Assembly (NCBI GenBank): GCA_037043015.1
Contig: CM073331.1
Coordinates: 1 to 64,000, forward strand
Direction of reading: 5' to 3'
DNA from: Bryum argenteum
Taxonomy: Eukaryota > Streptophyta > Bryopsida > Bryales > Bryaceae
Length of the DNA stretch: 64,000 bases
Shown here: piece after piece, positions 43,921 through 55,400 of the stretch
Layout of the letters: each line of letters begins with the position of its first letter
Numbering within the stretch: position 1 is the first letter of the stretch
Made by a program: the position numbers and the translations under genes
The notes under the pieces: model-generated
The model's database searches: none
Seen by the model: only the letters and a program-made list of their open reading frames with translations
What the model was told of the DNA's origin: nothing

Positions 43921-44485
43921 GCCGCCATGTCATCTTTCATGGGACCATGTAAAATTCCACATCATGATGAATTTCATCCCCATGTGGCACTGCCCGTTGA
44001 ATTCAAGCTGATGTGTCATCTACGTGGCACCTACGTGGCACACTTTTTACCCTTCCAAAATTACCTTAAGACATTTTCGATCTTAAGATATTTTCCTGTC
44101 TTTTTAGACGTCTGCTTAGACATCTGTCATGTCTAGGATGTCTTATCGTCTATAAGACATCCGAATTAATGTCTACGATGTCTTTTTAGACATCATTTAC
44201 AACATCATTAAAAACCCAGGTTTCTTATAGTGATACTAAACTCGAAGCCACCAAAGGCCCACGGAAGCCAACGCTGAGTTACCTTCAAACTCACCGGTAG
44301 TCAACAGGACCTCCCACGGGGTCTTGGCCGGTTCAGTCCAGACTTCGAAGTGTTCTTTGACGCTGACAGGTCTTCCGTTCCCTCCTCCACTCCACCAAAG
44401 ACTCTACGTTGCCTTAAAAATACCACGGTGGTTGACTTAGGTAGTCTCACAAACGCACTTCCGTACACGCCCGGCTAACAATGAT

Positions 44486-47400
44486 ATAAATCAGTAAGTT
44501 TCTACCTTCATAATCCTTTCAACCATTTCAATTTGAAATTTAACTCAATCCGTTTTCTCATTTATTGCTTGCCGTTGATGGATTTTCATCCGCAATCAAA
44601 GCAGCCATGTGAAAGAGAATCTTGTGCATAAGTTATATTGACTGTATGCAATTGGAAAAAAGCCTCTTGAATATTTCAAGGGCTTGGTGTCAGAGGCTGA
44701 TTATAACAAAGCAGAGACCAAAAGTGTTCGGAGTTCGGACTTGGTTTTCGCTTACGATTCCTGGGCTTACAAACTTCAACTACCAGGTTAGTTATCACAT
44801 ATGAGTCCCTGCCAACATACACTTTTGTAACGTCACTAATAAACCTTTCTTGTGAAATGCGGAGTGAGATATCAAAGGCTGCTGATACTGCAGCAAAGAA
44901 TTTCGAAAATATGTTTCCGATAGGGACGAATGGACAGGGCACGGAATTAACGAATACATCCACAAGCATGTAACAGCCAAGAGAGGTACTTTAGAACAGG
45001 AGCTGAAGAAGCTTCTTCCCATTTGTGATAAGAAGTACGAAGGTAAGTTCATCGAGAAGGTGAAGGAGCATTATGAGACCTTCCATCCCCCGAGATGCTC
45101 ATTGAGAAGCTGTACGCATTTGCAACCTCTGCAATGGACATCAACTCCAAGCTCACCTAGCTGGACAGATGGAACTGGAACCCGAAGTCCAGGGAGGAAT
45201 TCAAATTCCCAAAACAGAAGTTCTCCGATGAGCAATTCAATTCCTTCTTGAACGAAGCTACTTTCTCGGCAGAGGTAAATGTCGGCAATTGAATTTTGAC
45301 CTTTGGAATGTCTGGCTTCTTATGGAACGTCGCTTCTCCTTTTCTTGCAGCTTTCGGAAGATTGTCAAATCCAAGTAGTTGATGCTCTCAAGGCGTTGAG
45401 GGTGGACGTCGATTATGAACCAGAGGGGCGAGACCGAATCATGCAAATCCAGGACTACGTTGAACAAATGCGCTGCAGAGTATGGATTCCGGCATTCTAT
45501 CGAGAATTCCGCCCGAAGGTGGATTCCAAAGACGTGAACTCAATCGGCATCTACAAGGGCTACCAACCGGAGGACCAGCTTGGTTTCAAGGAGGCAGCTC
45601 GTCGAGTGTTATACCGCTACTTCAAGCACGTCTTGCTTACAGCGAAAGTTGTGCCAATGCTCCCCTGTATTTTGAGAATTGGACTGATCGAACTCAAGAC
45701 ACATGCATGTACACAATTGCAATTCAGACCATGTATTGGCGTCAGCATTTTGATATCTGTGGTTGGTACTTAGACTGCCAGAGGAACAAGTATCCAAGTT
45801 GGGAGGTGGATCAATTCAAGAGCATTGAACCTAGCTTCTTAAACATCAACAAGGACGTGGTGGAGTTGGATGAAGTCGACGATACCACTCCACCAGCGGC
45901 AGTGAACCCGAAGAAATCAAAGAAGCACCTTAGAAAGGGTGAGTGTCAGCCCGATGTGCAAGCTCCGGCTCCATTATTTGCAACACCTCCACCTGCTATG
46001 GTTGTAGCACTACCACTGGCAACCCGAACGACAAGAGCTGCACTTCAGGAGGCAGATCTTACTCAAAGCCAATTGGTACTTGCGTCCCAGCCACCGGAGT
46101 CTCAAGTTCAAGAGGCCAACTTGCCATTCGTAGACCGCCGCAAACGAAGGCTTCTGATCGACGATCTAGAAGATGATGAGGTCCCCCCAGCAGAGCGTCC
46201 ACGTTGTGTGATGCCTGCCTACTTGCCTGGAGAGTCCTCAAGGCAGAAACGGCCGAAGCACGCCCGTAGCGAGTCACTTGCCCTCGTAATGCAGCATTGC
46301 CCAAGCTCCATGGTGCGAATGATGGTCGATCCTCAGCAGGTGCGGACAAAATCAACGTCTAAGTGCCTCATTGTCAGTGATTCGATCGTGCGCTTGATGG
46401 AGTTGAGTACGATGAAAAAGCCATTTCTAAAGGAATACGACGACAAGAAAGACTTCATAGCTGAGGTACTACATCAAAGCCAAACTCATTGAACATGTTT
46501 CCATGTCAAGTTACTCACACTTCAAATATGGAATTTAGGTGGTGCAGGGGAGGACTTTTTACAAGGATGGGAAGCTCATGAAGCCAGATAAAGAGCCCAT
46601 TCGAGCTGTTGATCTGATTATTGCAGATTATCCAGACGGATTACGCGTGACTGGTGTCTCTGATCCGCCACACGCAGTTCCAAATTGGAACATGCACGAC
46701 GTTTCCTTCCTGAAGAGTGTCATGCAATACTCAGCAAGGTATCTGCATGACGATGCGGTGATGTTGCTCTTCTATCCGGACTCTTCGACGATAAAAAAGG
46801 AAATCATGACTTACTTCAAGAATTTCAAGCTAAAGGTGTTTGACGAATGGAACGTGTTTCAAATGTTACCTCTTGCCAGTCACGTTAACAAATCAAAAAG
46901 AGTAAGTTTTTAGTCGATCTCGAATTCTGTTGAAGCGTTTACATCTTATTTGTTTCGTATATTAACCCTTAAACGCCCATGGGGTCCAAAACGGGCAGCC
47001 CAAAATTGGATCACAGCATCTTTTGGACTTGGGCATCATGAATAGTGCACTTTCTGAACTTGGGCATCATGAATGGACCAATCAATGATAAGCTTGCAAC
47101 CTCCTACAAGGTTATGTACTACCCCAACCTACCTACCACAATCCTTTGAAAGCACAAAATCATTCGTACAAATTGTGATTTGAATTGTAAAATTTCACTT
47201 TTTGAATGCATCATAAGAAGGTGACCAGTTTGACATCAAAATATGAGTGAAAAGTTGAGTACAATGAGAGCTACAGGGAAGATTCTGTTGGAATCAAGCC
47301 CCTCGGGCTTGCTTGGGCGTTTAAGGGTTAACTTGAAATATCGTATTGCAGACAAACATGTTCAAAGCTATTCTACTTGTCCGCTCTCTTGACAAGAAGG

Positions 47401-48158
47401 TCTCCAGGCTGCCAAAGCCACTTGAGATTAACCCCGATCAGTATGTACCTGATGTTGATTCCAGTAATGACAATATGTTGTACAACCTTCAGAGAGTAGA
47501 TGACATTGTGTGCAGAAAGTTGGATGGGCGACTTTGGCGAGGTGCAAAGGAGAAGTCTACGCTTCTTCTGAAAGCCTTAATTCACGGAATTTGCCCTCAG
47601 AATGGCACAATTGTGGACTTCAAAACTGGAGTTGGTAAGATTACTATACTTGAATCTATTTTATCCTATATGTCGTATTCAAAGGACTGATGTTTAGCGA
47701 CGTTCTTCCATTGCAGGATCCTCCGGAATTGCTGCAATGACTCTCAATTGCAACATCTTTGCATTGGGGAGTGACTCCAAGCTTTTCGAGGAGATTCTCA
47801 TTCTTCTTCAAGCTGCTCTGCCCGACACACCAGAATCTCCACAACGAGCATTGATACCAGATATGGAAGATTCACCTATTTCAGATGTGCCATTCGAATC
47901 TTGTTGTAAGTAAGTTTTCTTGAAGTCTGTAAATTTCATAGCTTAGTGATTCTGAATACTCACTGAAATTGTGTTATTTGCAATTTAATGAGTCCGACGT
48001 TCATATCGAGAAAGCGGGGATTTCAGTCCACATTTTGAACCCCATCGCCTTCGTTCTGGCTCCCAAGTTATGCAGCATCCTTGGCTCGAGCGTTTGCGGG
48101 TGTCATATCTGATTCTAGTGATGGAATGACCCCACCACCTCGTATACATAGTACGTGA
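44486..48158 (+). pseudogene. ParB/methyltransferase-like protein, copy 2, C-terminal part
   Basis: Continues the gene cut at 31,270. Supported exons: about 45,050-45,274 (with TAG at 45,158), 45,351-46,465, 46,539-46,901, 47,352-47,634, 47,717-47,905 and a last one of about 130 bases ending at 48,158. Exon borders agree with copy 1. Protein order: KFSDEQFNSFLNEATF, VLYRYFKHVLL, a basic/acidic linker, then a methyltransferase-like domain: VDLIIADYPDG (ADYPDG at 46,623-46,640), RYLHDDAVMLLFYPD, LWRGAKEKS, IVDFKTGVG/SSGIAA and NIFALGSD. This order (motif IV before motifs X and I) is that of permuted N4/N6 DNA methylases, but DPPY is replaced. A frame shift lies between about 45,640 and 45,665. 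One intron holds a TTAA-flanked MITE. Confidence 0.6.
46966..47327. mobile_element. piggyBac-like MITE, 362 bp
   Basis: Perfect 14-bp terminal inverted repeats CCCTTAAACGCCCA flanked by TTAA on both sides (46,962-46,965 and 47,328-47,331). TTAA target sites and ends starting CCC are the signature of piggyBac elements. No coding capacity. It lies in the intron between exons 46,539-46,901 and 47,352-47,634 of the methyltransferase-like gene; copy 1 lacks it at the corresponding intron. Confidence 0.7.
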
Positions 48159-48265
48159 CCGGAATACGTGTATGTCTCCTAGCCGGATCAGGAGCCCTTG
48201 GGGTTTGTTGTTGTAGTAGGGTGATAGGGTAACTAGGACCTTCTGCGTGACTTGCTAATCCGTCT

Positions 48266-49018
48266 TTAGCGGATTAGTTGTGAGGAGGTAATCAACCTCA
48301 TGTTCGTTTTCATCGTAGCAACATGTGAGTGAGTTCTCTGAGTTCCACGAGATTGGCCATTGCATACACAGAGAGAGCCCTCAACGTTGTGGGCATCATC
48401 AAAGCTTTGAGGTCGAAAGGGAACAAAGCAGTGGTACCGGTGACTCCCTTCACATTGGAAAAAGGATGTAACGTAATACATCAACGCTGAGTATGTTTGA
48501 ATACAAGTCGCAGGTTCCTTGTAAATCGCGCACACGAGGGTTGACTCAGACGGAGGGCATTTTTCAAGAAACAGCTTCTTTGACAAAGCCATCCCACAGC
48601 TTATCATTGACCTCATCCTCTCTACTCTCTCCCTGAAGAAAACCGCACTCTGCATTCTCACAACGTAAATGACCAGCACAATAAGCAGTGCGGAAGGTTA
48701 GACCGTGGTCATTCTGAATGTTACGAGAGTGCAAATTGCACCACATCTGATCATTGTGATGCTTGTCCATTCACGACAGTTTTTTGGCAGACCCTATCTT
48801 GGTAACCTGAGCAGGGGGTGGAAACTCAAAAATTAGGTTGCCATCATATTGGGGTGGCAAATACTGGACAAAGGAGTACCGAAAGGTATTCAACTCTATC
48901 TTGCTAAGTTTACTCTTTGCGCCTTTCCTAGACTGCAGTTTGCGGATGCATGTAACAGCGCTAACGGGGTCACCGTTGGATGGTGGAAGCGGAGGCTTCT
49001 TATTAAAAATCTGACGTC
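48266..49018 (-). pseudogene. MULE-like transposase copy D, N-terminal fragment
   Basis: On the minus strand: the linker KKPPLPPSNGDPVSAV..CIRKLQSRKGAKSKLSK (49,010-48,880), YDGNLIFEFPPPAQV, then the Cys/His finger (MWCNLHSRNIQNDHGLTF, YCAGHLRCENAECGF; to 48,560). TGA after KKLS and a stop after KEAVS break it, and after YYVTS (about 48,455) homology ends. The linker aligns with copy C and shows what copy B has lost near 14,240-14,275. It abuts the 3' end of methyltransferase-like copy 2 (about 110 bases away). Confidence 0.7.
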
Positions 49019-49335
49019 AAAGTCAAAGTCTTGACGAAGTAAAAGTCCAAATAACATGATGCCACTCAAACAAGTCTCTCATAAGCGTTGCCGTTTCACG
49101 TAAATTATAAACTCTCACAAGCTTACTTGCACTAACAAAGAACTTGATTTCAGTCTTAATTATCAGCAAAATGCCGAGAGACAGAAATTGCACATTCTCC
49201 ATCATTTGCTGGAGGAAGCTTAAAGATTTCTACAGACAATGTACATTAAAAATACACCCTCAATCCACCAACTCCAGAATCACTAAGAAGCCCAATGCTT
49301 CGAAAAACTGTACTCAAAAGAATCTACTTGTGACA
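49019..49335. other. 3' flank of the plastid protein gene
   Basis: AT-rich, no gene; includes the probable 3' untranslated region of the minus-strand gene and the border of transposase copy D at about 49,018. Confidence 0.5.
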
Positions 49336-51987
49336 TCATTCGGTAAGGAGTTCCTCAAGTTCTTCGGGACTCACATTCACAGGCGCCACTTCATTCGTGA
49401 TCCGCTTCTCAATCCGCAGCATAACTTCCTGCACGAATTGCAAAGGCAAAAAGGAACATGTGCATCAACCCCAAACTCTCAAAGAAGAATATCAGTTGAA
49501 CTGCATCATATCTCTCAACACTCCAAAATCAGGGATCCCTGCAGATAACGCGATGTTAGTACTCTATCAACATAGTAACCATTCCATGGAAACCAAAAAG
49601 CTGGGCTTTCTACTTGTTCAAATATCCAGGGTTTAAGGACATATTCAGATTTAGTTGAAGGAGGCATAAAAGCAGAAGAAAATGTTACTTTCTTACCTTC
49701 AACTCTCCAGAGCTTCCAATCTCGCAGTTGGTGACAATGGCGAGGTCAGGTTGCACGAGCCAGCCGGTTTCGATGGTGGTTTCCCCCGAGTCTGCTTTCA
49801 GTAGCAACGTCCATGCGTCCTTGGGAAGGCCGAGGTAGAGAAATGTGCTGGAGGAGCTTCTCTCAATCACTTCGTTGCCTGTGGACACCAATTCGCTGCT
49901 ACTATATCTCTCCTGTATTAGATATAGCTCTTAGTCAATGGCTCACAGAAAATTACACCAAGAGTTCTTCTTCTTTTGGAATGAAGTATTCAAAGTCGGC
50001 AGTTTTTCTACCTGTTGAGGATCTTTGAGTTTATAAACCTCCGAGTTCCACTTCCCAACAAGAGACTTCGGCTCCAACCGTTCTCTCGTCGCAAAAGCTT
50101 GAGAGACAGCAGCACAGCCACCGAGAGACTCGCCATTCCGAAACGGCCCTTCCCAAGCTTCACGGAACATCAAAACCCTTCTCCTTCTATCAAGCCGTTG
50201 CAAAACACGAATCCGCATCTTGTCATGAACAAGGCACTGCTCCACTTCGATCTCATCTCCCTCCCTTGAGACTTCCTTGCCTGGCCCTGTGGCTTTGGTT
50301 TCATTCTCCACCCGCTTTCCCCGCCACACTGCTGAGTAGGACCCGGAAGGGTGGTATGCAAGCGCAGAAGCGCTCTGAGTAACGTCACATACTTCGACAC
50401 TGTGCACTGTCGCTGCGTCTGCCTCACAACCTACAGTTGGCAGCAGCCTCATCACCTTAAACCTGGAAACAAACTTTCAGTCAATGCAACCACATTACCA
50501 AGTAGTAGATTGCAAAGAAATACAATAAGAATATCGACCGCAGGGAGGATTTGGTATTGATGGAAGAGAGGTGCACTGGATATAGAGCTGTTTAACTCTT
50601 ACTAATGTACATGGAAGTGTATGTACCACAAGTGACCTTGATCGGGATGAGCTTGGGTTGGGCACTGCGTTTGCCAGTCGTGAACCTCCTGTCCCCACTC
50701 CCGGAATGCATCTGGAACCACGTTGCTGGGAAGCTCTATGGCTTCCCCGAACATGTTGAACTCTGCACTGTATCCGTCCCATTCCCCGCTCACTGCTGCA
50801 CTGAACTCCTCCCACTTCGGTGGCCCTGAAGCAACAAACATCGATTAATTGGCGCCTTGTGAATGAAACCTGCTGGTACCAGAAGTTCGCCTGCCACAAC
50901 ATGATTATTAATCACCCCACTTTGTCAAATTGGCGGTTTCGTATAGAAAATGGAAGGAAAGGGCAGTGCATTTCAGAGTTGAAAGTGAACTGAGTGGATA
51001 CCATTATAGATCATGTGAGCAGATGAAGGAGGGAAAGAGGGTGGACTCTAGAGTTGAAAGTGAACCAAGGAGGAGTAACTAATTTACTTCTGGTAAGACT
51101 CCACAGGTGGTGGAAGAAAAGACGTTGGATTCCAGAACTGTAACAATAAGCTTCGGAAGAGAAGACTATAGGAAATTTGTGGTTATGGTTAGAGTGAGCA
51201 AGTGATGTGAAGAAAGGAAAGAGGGTGGAGGACAAAGATACAAGTGAACCGAGAAGGGAAACTATAATAGATTCCGTAGCTTATGACAAGAATGTGCAGG
51301 TGAAGCAAGGAAAGAGGGTGAAATCTAGAGTTAAGAATGACCTCTAAAGGAGAGAAACTAATCAAGATTATGCAGCTAATGGCAACAGTGAGCTAATGGC
51401 AACAGTGAGCTAATGGCAATAGTGAGCTCATGACAAGATTGAGCAGGCGAATAGTTGAGATGAGATTTAAGGAAAAAGCACAATCAATCTCACTGAGCAT
51501 GGCTCTACACCAATATGGCAATCGAAATATTCCCAATTTCACGAAACTCAATGCACATTATAGACAGCCTGCGAAAAATTGGTTCCCTCCGAGAATTCAT
51601 GTTGACGCAGCGAAAGTCACTGTAAATTTGGATTCTTTCGTGGTGCACATCACTCTAGAAAAGCCATTTGCTACAAAGCACGCCGTGATTCAACATGCTG
51701 ATTGTGGAACACTCAAAAATTGGAAGAAACAGAAGCTTCGGAGGATCAAACTTACCAGAAGTAACGGGCTCGGGCTGCTTCTCGATCACGGGCGCGGCTG
51801 TGGGTATCGTCCACTTCCCTCGATTTGGCGCCGCGCTTGCCCTGAAAATGCTCCTTCCGGAGCTACCCGGAGCAGCAGCCAATGAAGTACATGGAGGCCC
51901 TCGAAAGAAAAGCTCTCCCGACGAGCTCTCTCGAATTGGACAGGCGGACAACGACGTGAATCGCGAACACAAGGAGACAGACGCCAT
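49336..51987 (-). CDS. Plastid-targeted protein of unknown function (DUF3598-like)
   Basis: Five exons: 51,756-51,987, 50,627-50,825, 50,012-50,462, 49,697-49,912 and 49,336-49,428. All introns are GT-AG and the joined frame is open for 396 residues. The first 75 residues are rich in Ser, Arg and Ala (MASVSLCSRFTSLSACP) like a chloroplast transit peptide. The mature part reads PPKWEEFSAAVSGEWDGY, LPSNVVPDAFREWG, WQTQCPT, LLPTVGCEADAAT, FREAWEGPFRNGE, GWLVQPDLAIVTNCEI and ends EELEELLTE. From memory this resembles a family shared by plants and cyanobacteria, possibly DUF3598; the name is uncertain, the gene is not. Start: the ATG giving the transit-like peptide. Intron 1 is about 930 bases. 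It is head-to-head with VPS33. Confidence 0.75.
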
Positions 51988-52444
51988 TGCTCACAATTCG
52001 ACTGCAATCCTGAGCGCAATGAAGACAGCCATAGACGATGAGAGGACTGAGGAAGGGTCCGCACGGTCACCCAAGCCTGTTCAGTAGGCCTCCTTTCTCC
52101 GTGAACATTGATGCCCGCCAGGAAGGTAAGGGGAAGGGCATCGCCACCCTCTCCAAAACCGCTCGTAACAGTAGTTTACTGTACACACCTCACCCAAAAG
52201 CGTCCATATCCTGCATTGATAGCCGCAGAGGACCAGGTTATCAATAGCTTACTAACGAGTAAACCTCTCCTCCAGCAATCCTCGCGATCCGGGCGATGCG
52301 CTCCTTGTTCGTTCGCCGATCGCTTGCCGATTTGTCGCAGTAGGATCGATCCATGGCTGGCGTACGCTCGCGAGCTTTTGTAACGCGGAAGCTCGATTCG
52401 TAGCCGTCGTATTCTCTGCAATCTCGAAATTCCATTTTCTAGCC
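51988..52444. promoter_or_regulatory. Shared intergenic region of two divergent genes
   Basis: 457 bases separate the start codons of the plastid protein gene and VPS33. There is no clear TATA box and the region is moderately GC-rich, as is common for divergent housekeeping promoters; some of it must be 5' leader. Open frames on both strands here have no motifs. Confidence 0.5.
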
Positions 52445-55400
52445 ATGGCGCAGCTTCCGATTCTCGATAATGGACCAATCAATCTGTCCTTTCTCAGGTG
52501 CGCAATCAAATTCCTTCCATCAAGGCATTCGCTGCTATCTCTACAACCTCCAACTCAATCAGAAACAGTAACGAATTCCATTGCTGTATTTAGGGAAGTA
52601 AAAGTCGATTTGGTATTTGGCAGGGAGCAAGCTCAAAGGGAGTTGGGAGAAGTGCTTGATTCTGTAAGTTTACTCGATCGTAACTTTCATATGCGCAATG
52701 CTGTTGTTGATCCTTGAGATTACATTAGTTTGTCTTTTGTTAAAAATTCCTGAGCTTTAGGTCTTCAAGAATCAGCATAGAAATAAAATTCCACTCAATT
52801 TCAAATTTGACAGATGCGCGGGAAGAAGGTGCTCGTGCTAGATCCTCAACTCAGTGGACCGCTTGCACTTATCGCGCAGACTTCTTTTCTAAAGGTGTGG
52901 AATTCGATGCTTACAAGCACTCGTGTCTGGTTATTGTGAAAGTAGTCACAGTTGGTCATGTGCAAGTTTAGTTTATTCAAAGAGATGTTTTAAAAGGAGA
53001 AAAGGATCCCCATGACGGAAATCTTAGCTATGAGGTCTTTATGCTGACAGGAACATGGAGTTGAGAACCTGTACTATGTTGAGGCTGATCCGGTACTATC
53101 AGACTGCAAGAATGTAATATATCTAGTACGGCCTCGAATTCCATTGATGAGGCAAATTGCTGAACACATAGAGCAAGACAACAGCAAACAGCTGCAGAGG
53201 AGCTACTCCGTCATTTTCATACCTCGGCGAACCATTATCTGTGAGAAGGTTAAGTCATTTTCCTGTGGGGCTCGATGTGTGTGTTTTGAAGTGACCTTAT
53301 CTTATGATGAATCGTTACTAATTGTAGCAGCCCAGCCCGGGCATTGTTCTTTCAATACTGTTCGCCGTGTTCAGTATTGACAAGCACGTGATGACTTGCC
53401 CGATTAAGGGGTAGCATGTCAATTTTATGTTTGGTTAAGTATTTCTTCATGGTTGTATTTGATTTGGTTCGTTTGTCACAGCGAATAGTGATTTTTTCGT
53501 TTCCACGGTCTCGCTGTACTTTGTGCGCAGGCCTTTGAGAAGGTGAAGGCTACAGGGAATGTGACCATTGGAGAGTATCCGTTGTACTTCATCCCTTTCG
53601 ACGAGGATATATTATCTCTGGAGCTTGATCGTTCGTTCAAGGTACTAGCTCCTCCTCTATGTGGACTCATGCGTAGGACGAGCATGACCTCTCTGGTTCT
53701 GATGAAAATTGATCTCAGGAAACCAAAGTGGATGGCGACACGAGTTCGCTGTGGTATATTGCACGGGCAATCACGAAGCTTCAGGTACCTACCAATCATA
53801 AGCTTCCGAATTTTAATGCAGAAATGCTTAGTTGATTAAATACTTGAGCCTGATCAAGCTTTTCGGTGTTTGTGTACCAGGAAATGTATGGCGTGATACC
53901 AAATGTGAAAGGAAAAGGCAAGGCAGCTAACCAAGTCTCAGAAATCCTTATTCGAATGCAACGAGAGCAGCCTCCTCCCCTTCCTACATCTGTAATGCTA
54001 CCCTCCTTATTCCCACTTGTGCGAAGTTTCCTTAATTAGGTAGAGATTCAATGTCTTGCTTTTCGTTTGTGCTGGCTTTGGCTTTGGATTTCTCATGATT
54101 CAAACTTAATTACTTTTGCATGGTAGGCCAAGTGCCTGATGTATATTTTAGGGTGAGCAGAGAGGGGCGTTGTTGTCTTTTACCAAAGGTAATTTACATT
54201 GGATTAGTGATTCTTGTTTGCAGGCGAAACCTCCGGAAATAGATACTCTTCTTCTTATTGATCGGCAGGTACTGCGATCTCTTACGTTCTCTTTACGATA
54301 TGGACAGAATCTGGCCTTTGATTACTCTCAAATTTGTTAGGCGGTAAATGAGGTTCCAGATATCGCATCTCCAGATCCTTAGAAGCAGTGTTCCAGGACT
54401 GACAGATGATGGCATCGTACTCAGGTCGACATGGTGACACCCATGTGCTCTCAATTAACATACGAGGGCGTCATTGATGAGGTGCGCATCCTTTGCTCTA
54501 GTATCATGCGGATCGATGGTTCACTTCCATCCAACTTCAAAATTTCACATTTAATTGTAGTGCTTGCCCTCTAGATAAGCTATTCATGAACTGATACTTG
54601 AAAGTGTTTCACCGTCTCTGGCTCTTGTACCTTATTCCGTTTAATCAATGGAGGAATTGTTTTGTGGGATTAACGACTAGTTCGAAGACTGCAGTTTATA
54701 CAAATCAATAATGGGGCGGTAGAGGTGGAACCAAGTGTTATGGGTGCTCAGCCCAACCAGCAGGCTAGCACTAGGAAAGTGAAAGTGCCACTTAACTCCA
54801 GGTATCGCTGACGTTCTTTTAGTTCTTTGTCATATATTTGGCAGTTCCCTTGCTTCAGATAAATCCGGATCACTTATCTACTGTCAGCTAAGTTTCTGAG
54901 GGTCATAACGGCAGTGACAAGCTGTACAGGGAGCTTCGAGATCTCAACTTTGGAGTCGTTGGCCAGGTACTTACTTTGTTCTGCGAAGTGTCTTCTGCAG
55001 TCGAATTGGACAGACGGATAAATACCAAGCTTTTATTTTCCGATTGTCTGAAGTCGTACACTGTCCGGGATTTTTACCGTAGTCCCATCTTCAACTTTGT
55101 GATCGGCAAGTGTTTCAACTATTGTCAGAAGTTTTATCCTGCTAGTTGTTCTATATCAAGCTGGACAGACTAATTTTCGATTTTCTCCTCTAGTGTTTGT
55201 GTTCCTGTAGCCATCTCTCTAGCTCAAGTCTTAGAAACTGGGAGCAGTAGTATATGTATATGTATATATGGAATGCTGTCTCCAATAGAATTGATCACTT
55301 TGATAAAGTTAGGTGTAGTTAAAGTTTGAGTTCGCTTTTAGGTTCAAGGTATATGGTGGAGTTCATTTCTTTTCTTCTCGTTGTGTGGATACATTGCTGC

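Larger units (their letters stand above)
40568..44232 (+). mobile_element. Non-autonomous CACTA (En/Spm-type) transposon, 3,665 bp
   Basis: The ends are CACTATAAGAAA and its exact reverse complement, flanked by a perfect 3-bp duplication ATA (40,565-40,567 and 44,233-44,235). The uninterrupted 5' LTR shows the empty site. Subterminal regions (40,590-41,470 and 43,330-44,210) are packed with GATGTCT and AGACATC words in both orientations, as expected of subterminal transposase binding repeats. There is no transposase frame; the longest open frames are short and composition-driven, so mobility would need a helper element. The middle is AT-rich with a 36-base T run, an approximately 145-bp direct repeat at 42,275-42,535 (CTAGGGTTTG.TGCCGCCGCC) and a 22-bp array at 43,792-43,920. 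Confidence 0.9.
31271..44480 (+). mobile_element. Ty3/gypsy LTR retrotransposon with extra 3' gene
   Basis: A complete insertion: 5' LTR 31,271-32,078, primer site, gag, pol in the order protease, reverse transcriptase, RNase H, integrase (hence Ty3/gypsy), an additional 3' gene, a polypurine tract at 39,990-40,004 and a 3' LTR (40,005-44,480) interrupted by a CACTA element. LTRs are 808 bp each, begin TGTTA and end TAACA, and differ at about ten positions (about 1.2 percent), which indicates a fairly recent insertion. The tRNA-Asp-like primer site, the DGGSG protease motif and the extra 3' gene point to the Tat/Athila side of the superfamily. It lies inside methyltransferase-like copy 2. All long frames carry stops, so it is not autonomous now. 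Confidence 0.9.
40005..44480 (+). repeat. 3' LTR of the gypsy element, interrupted by a CACTA element
   Basis: The left part is 40,005-40,567 and the right part 44,236-44,480 after removal of the CACTA insertion and one 3-bp duplication; the sum is 808 bp, equal to the 5' LTR. Confidence 0.9.
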
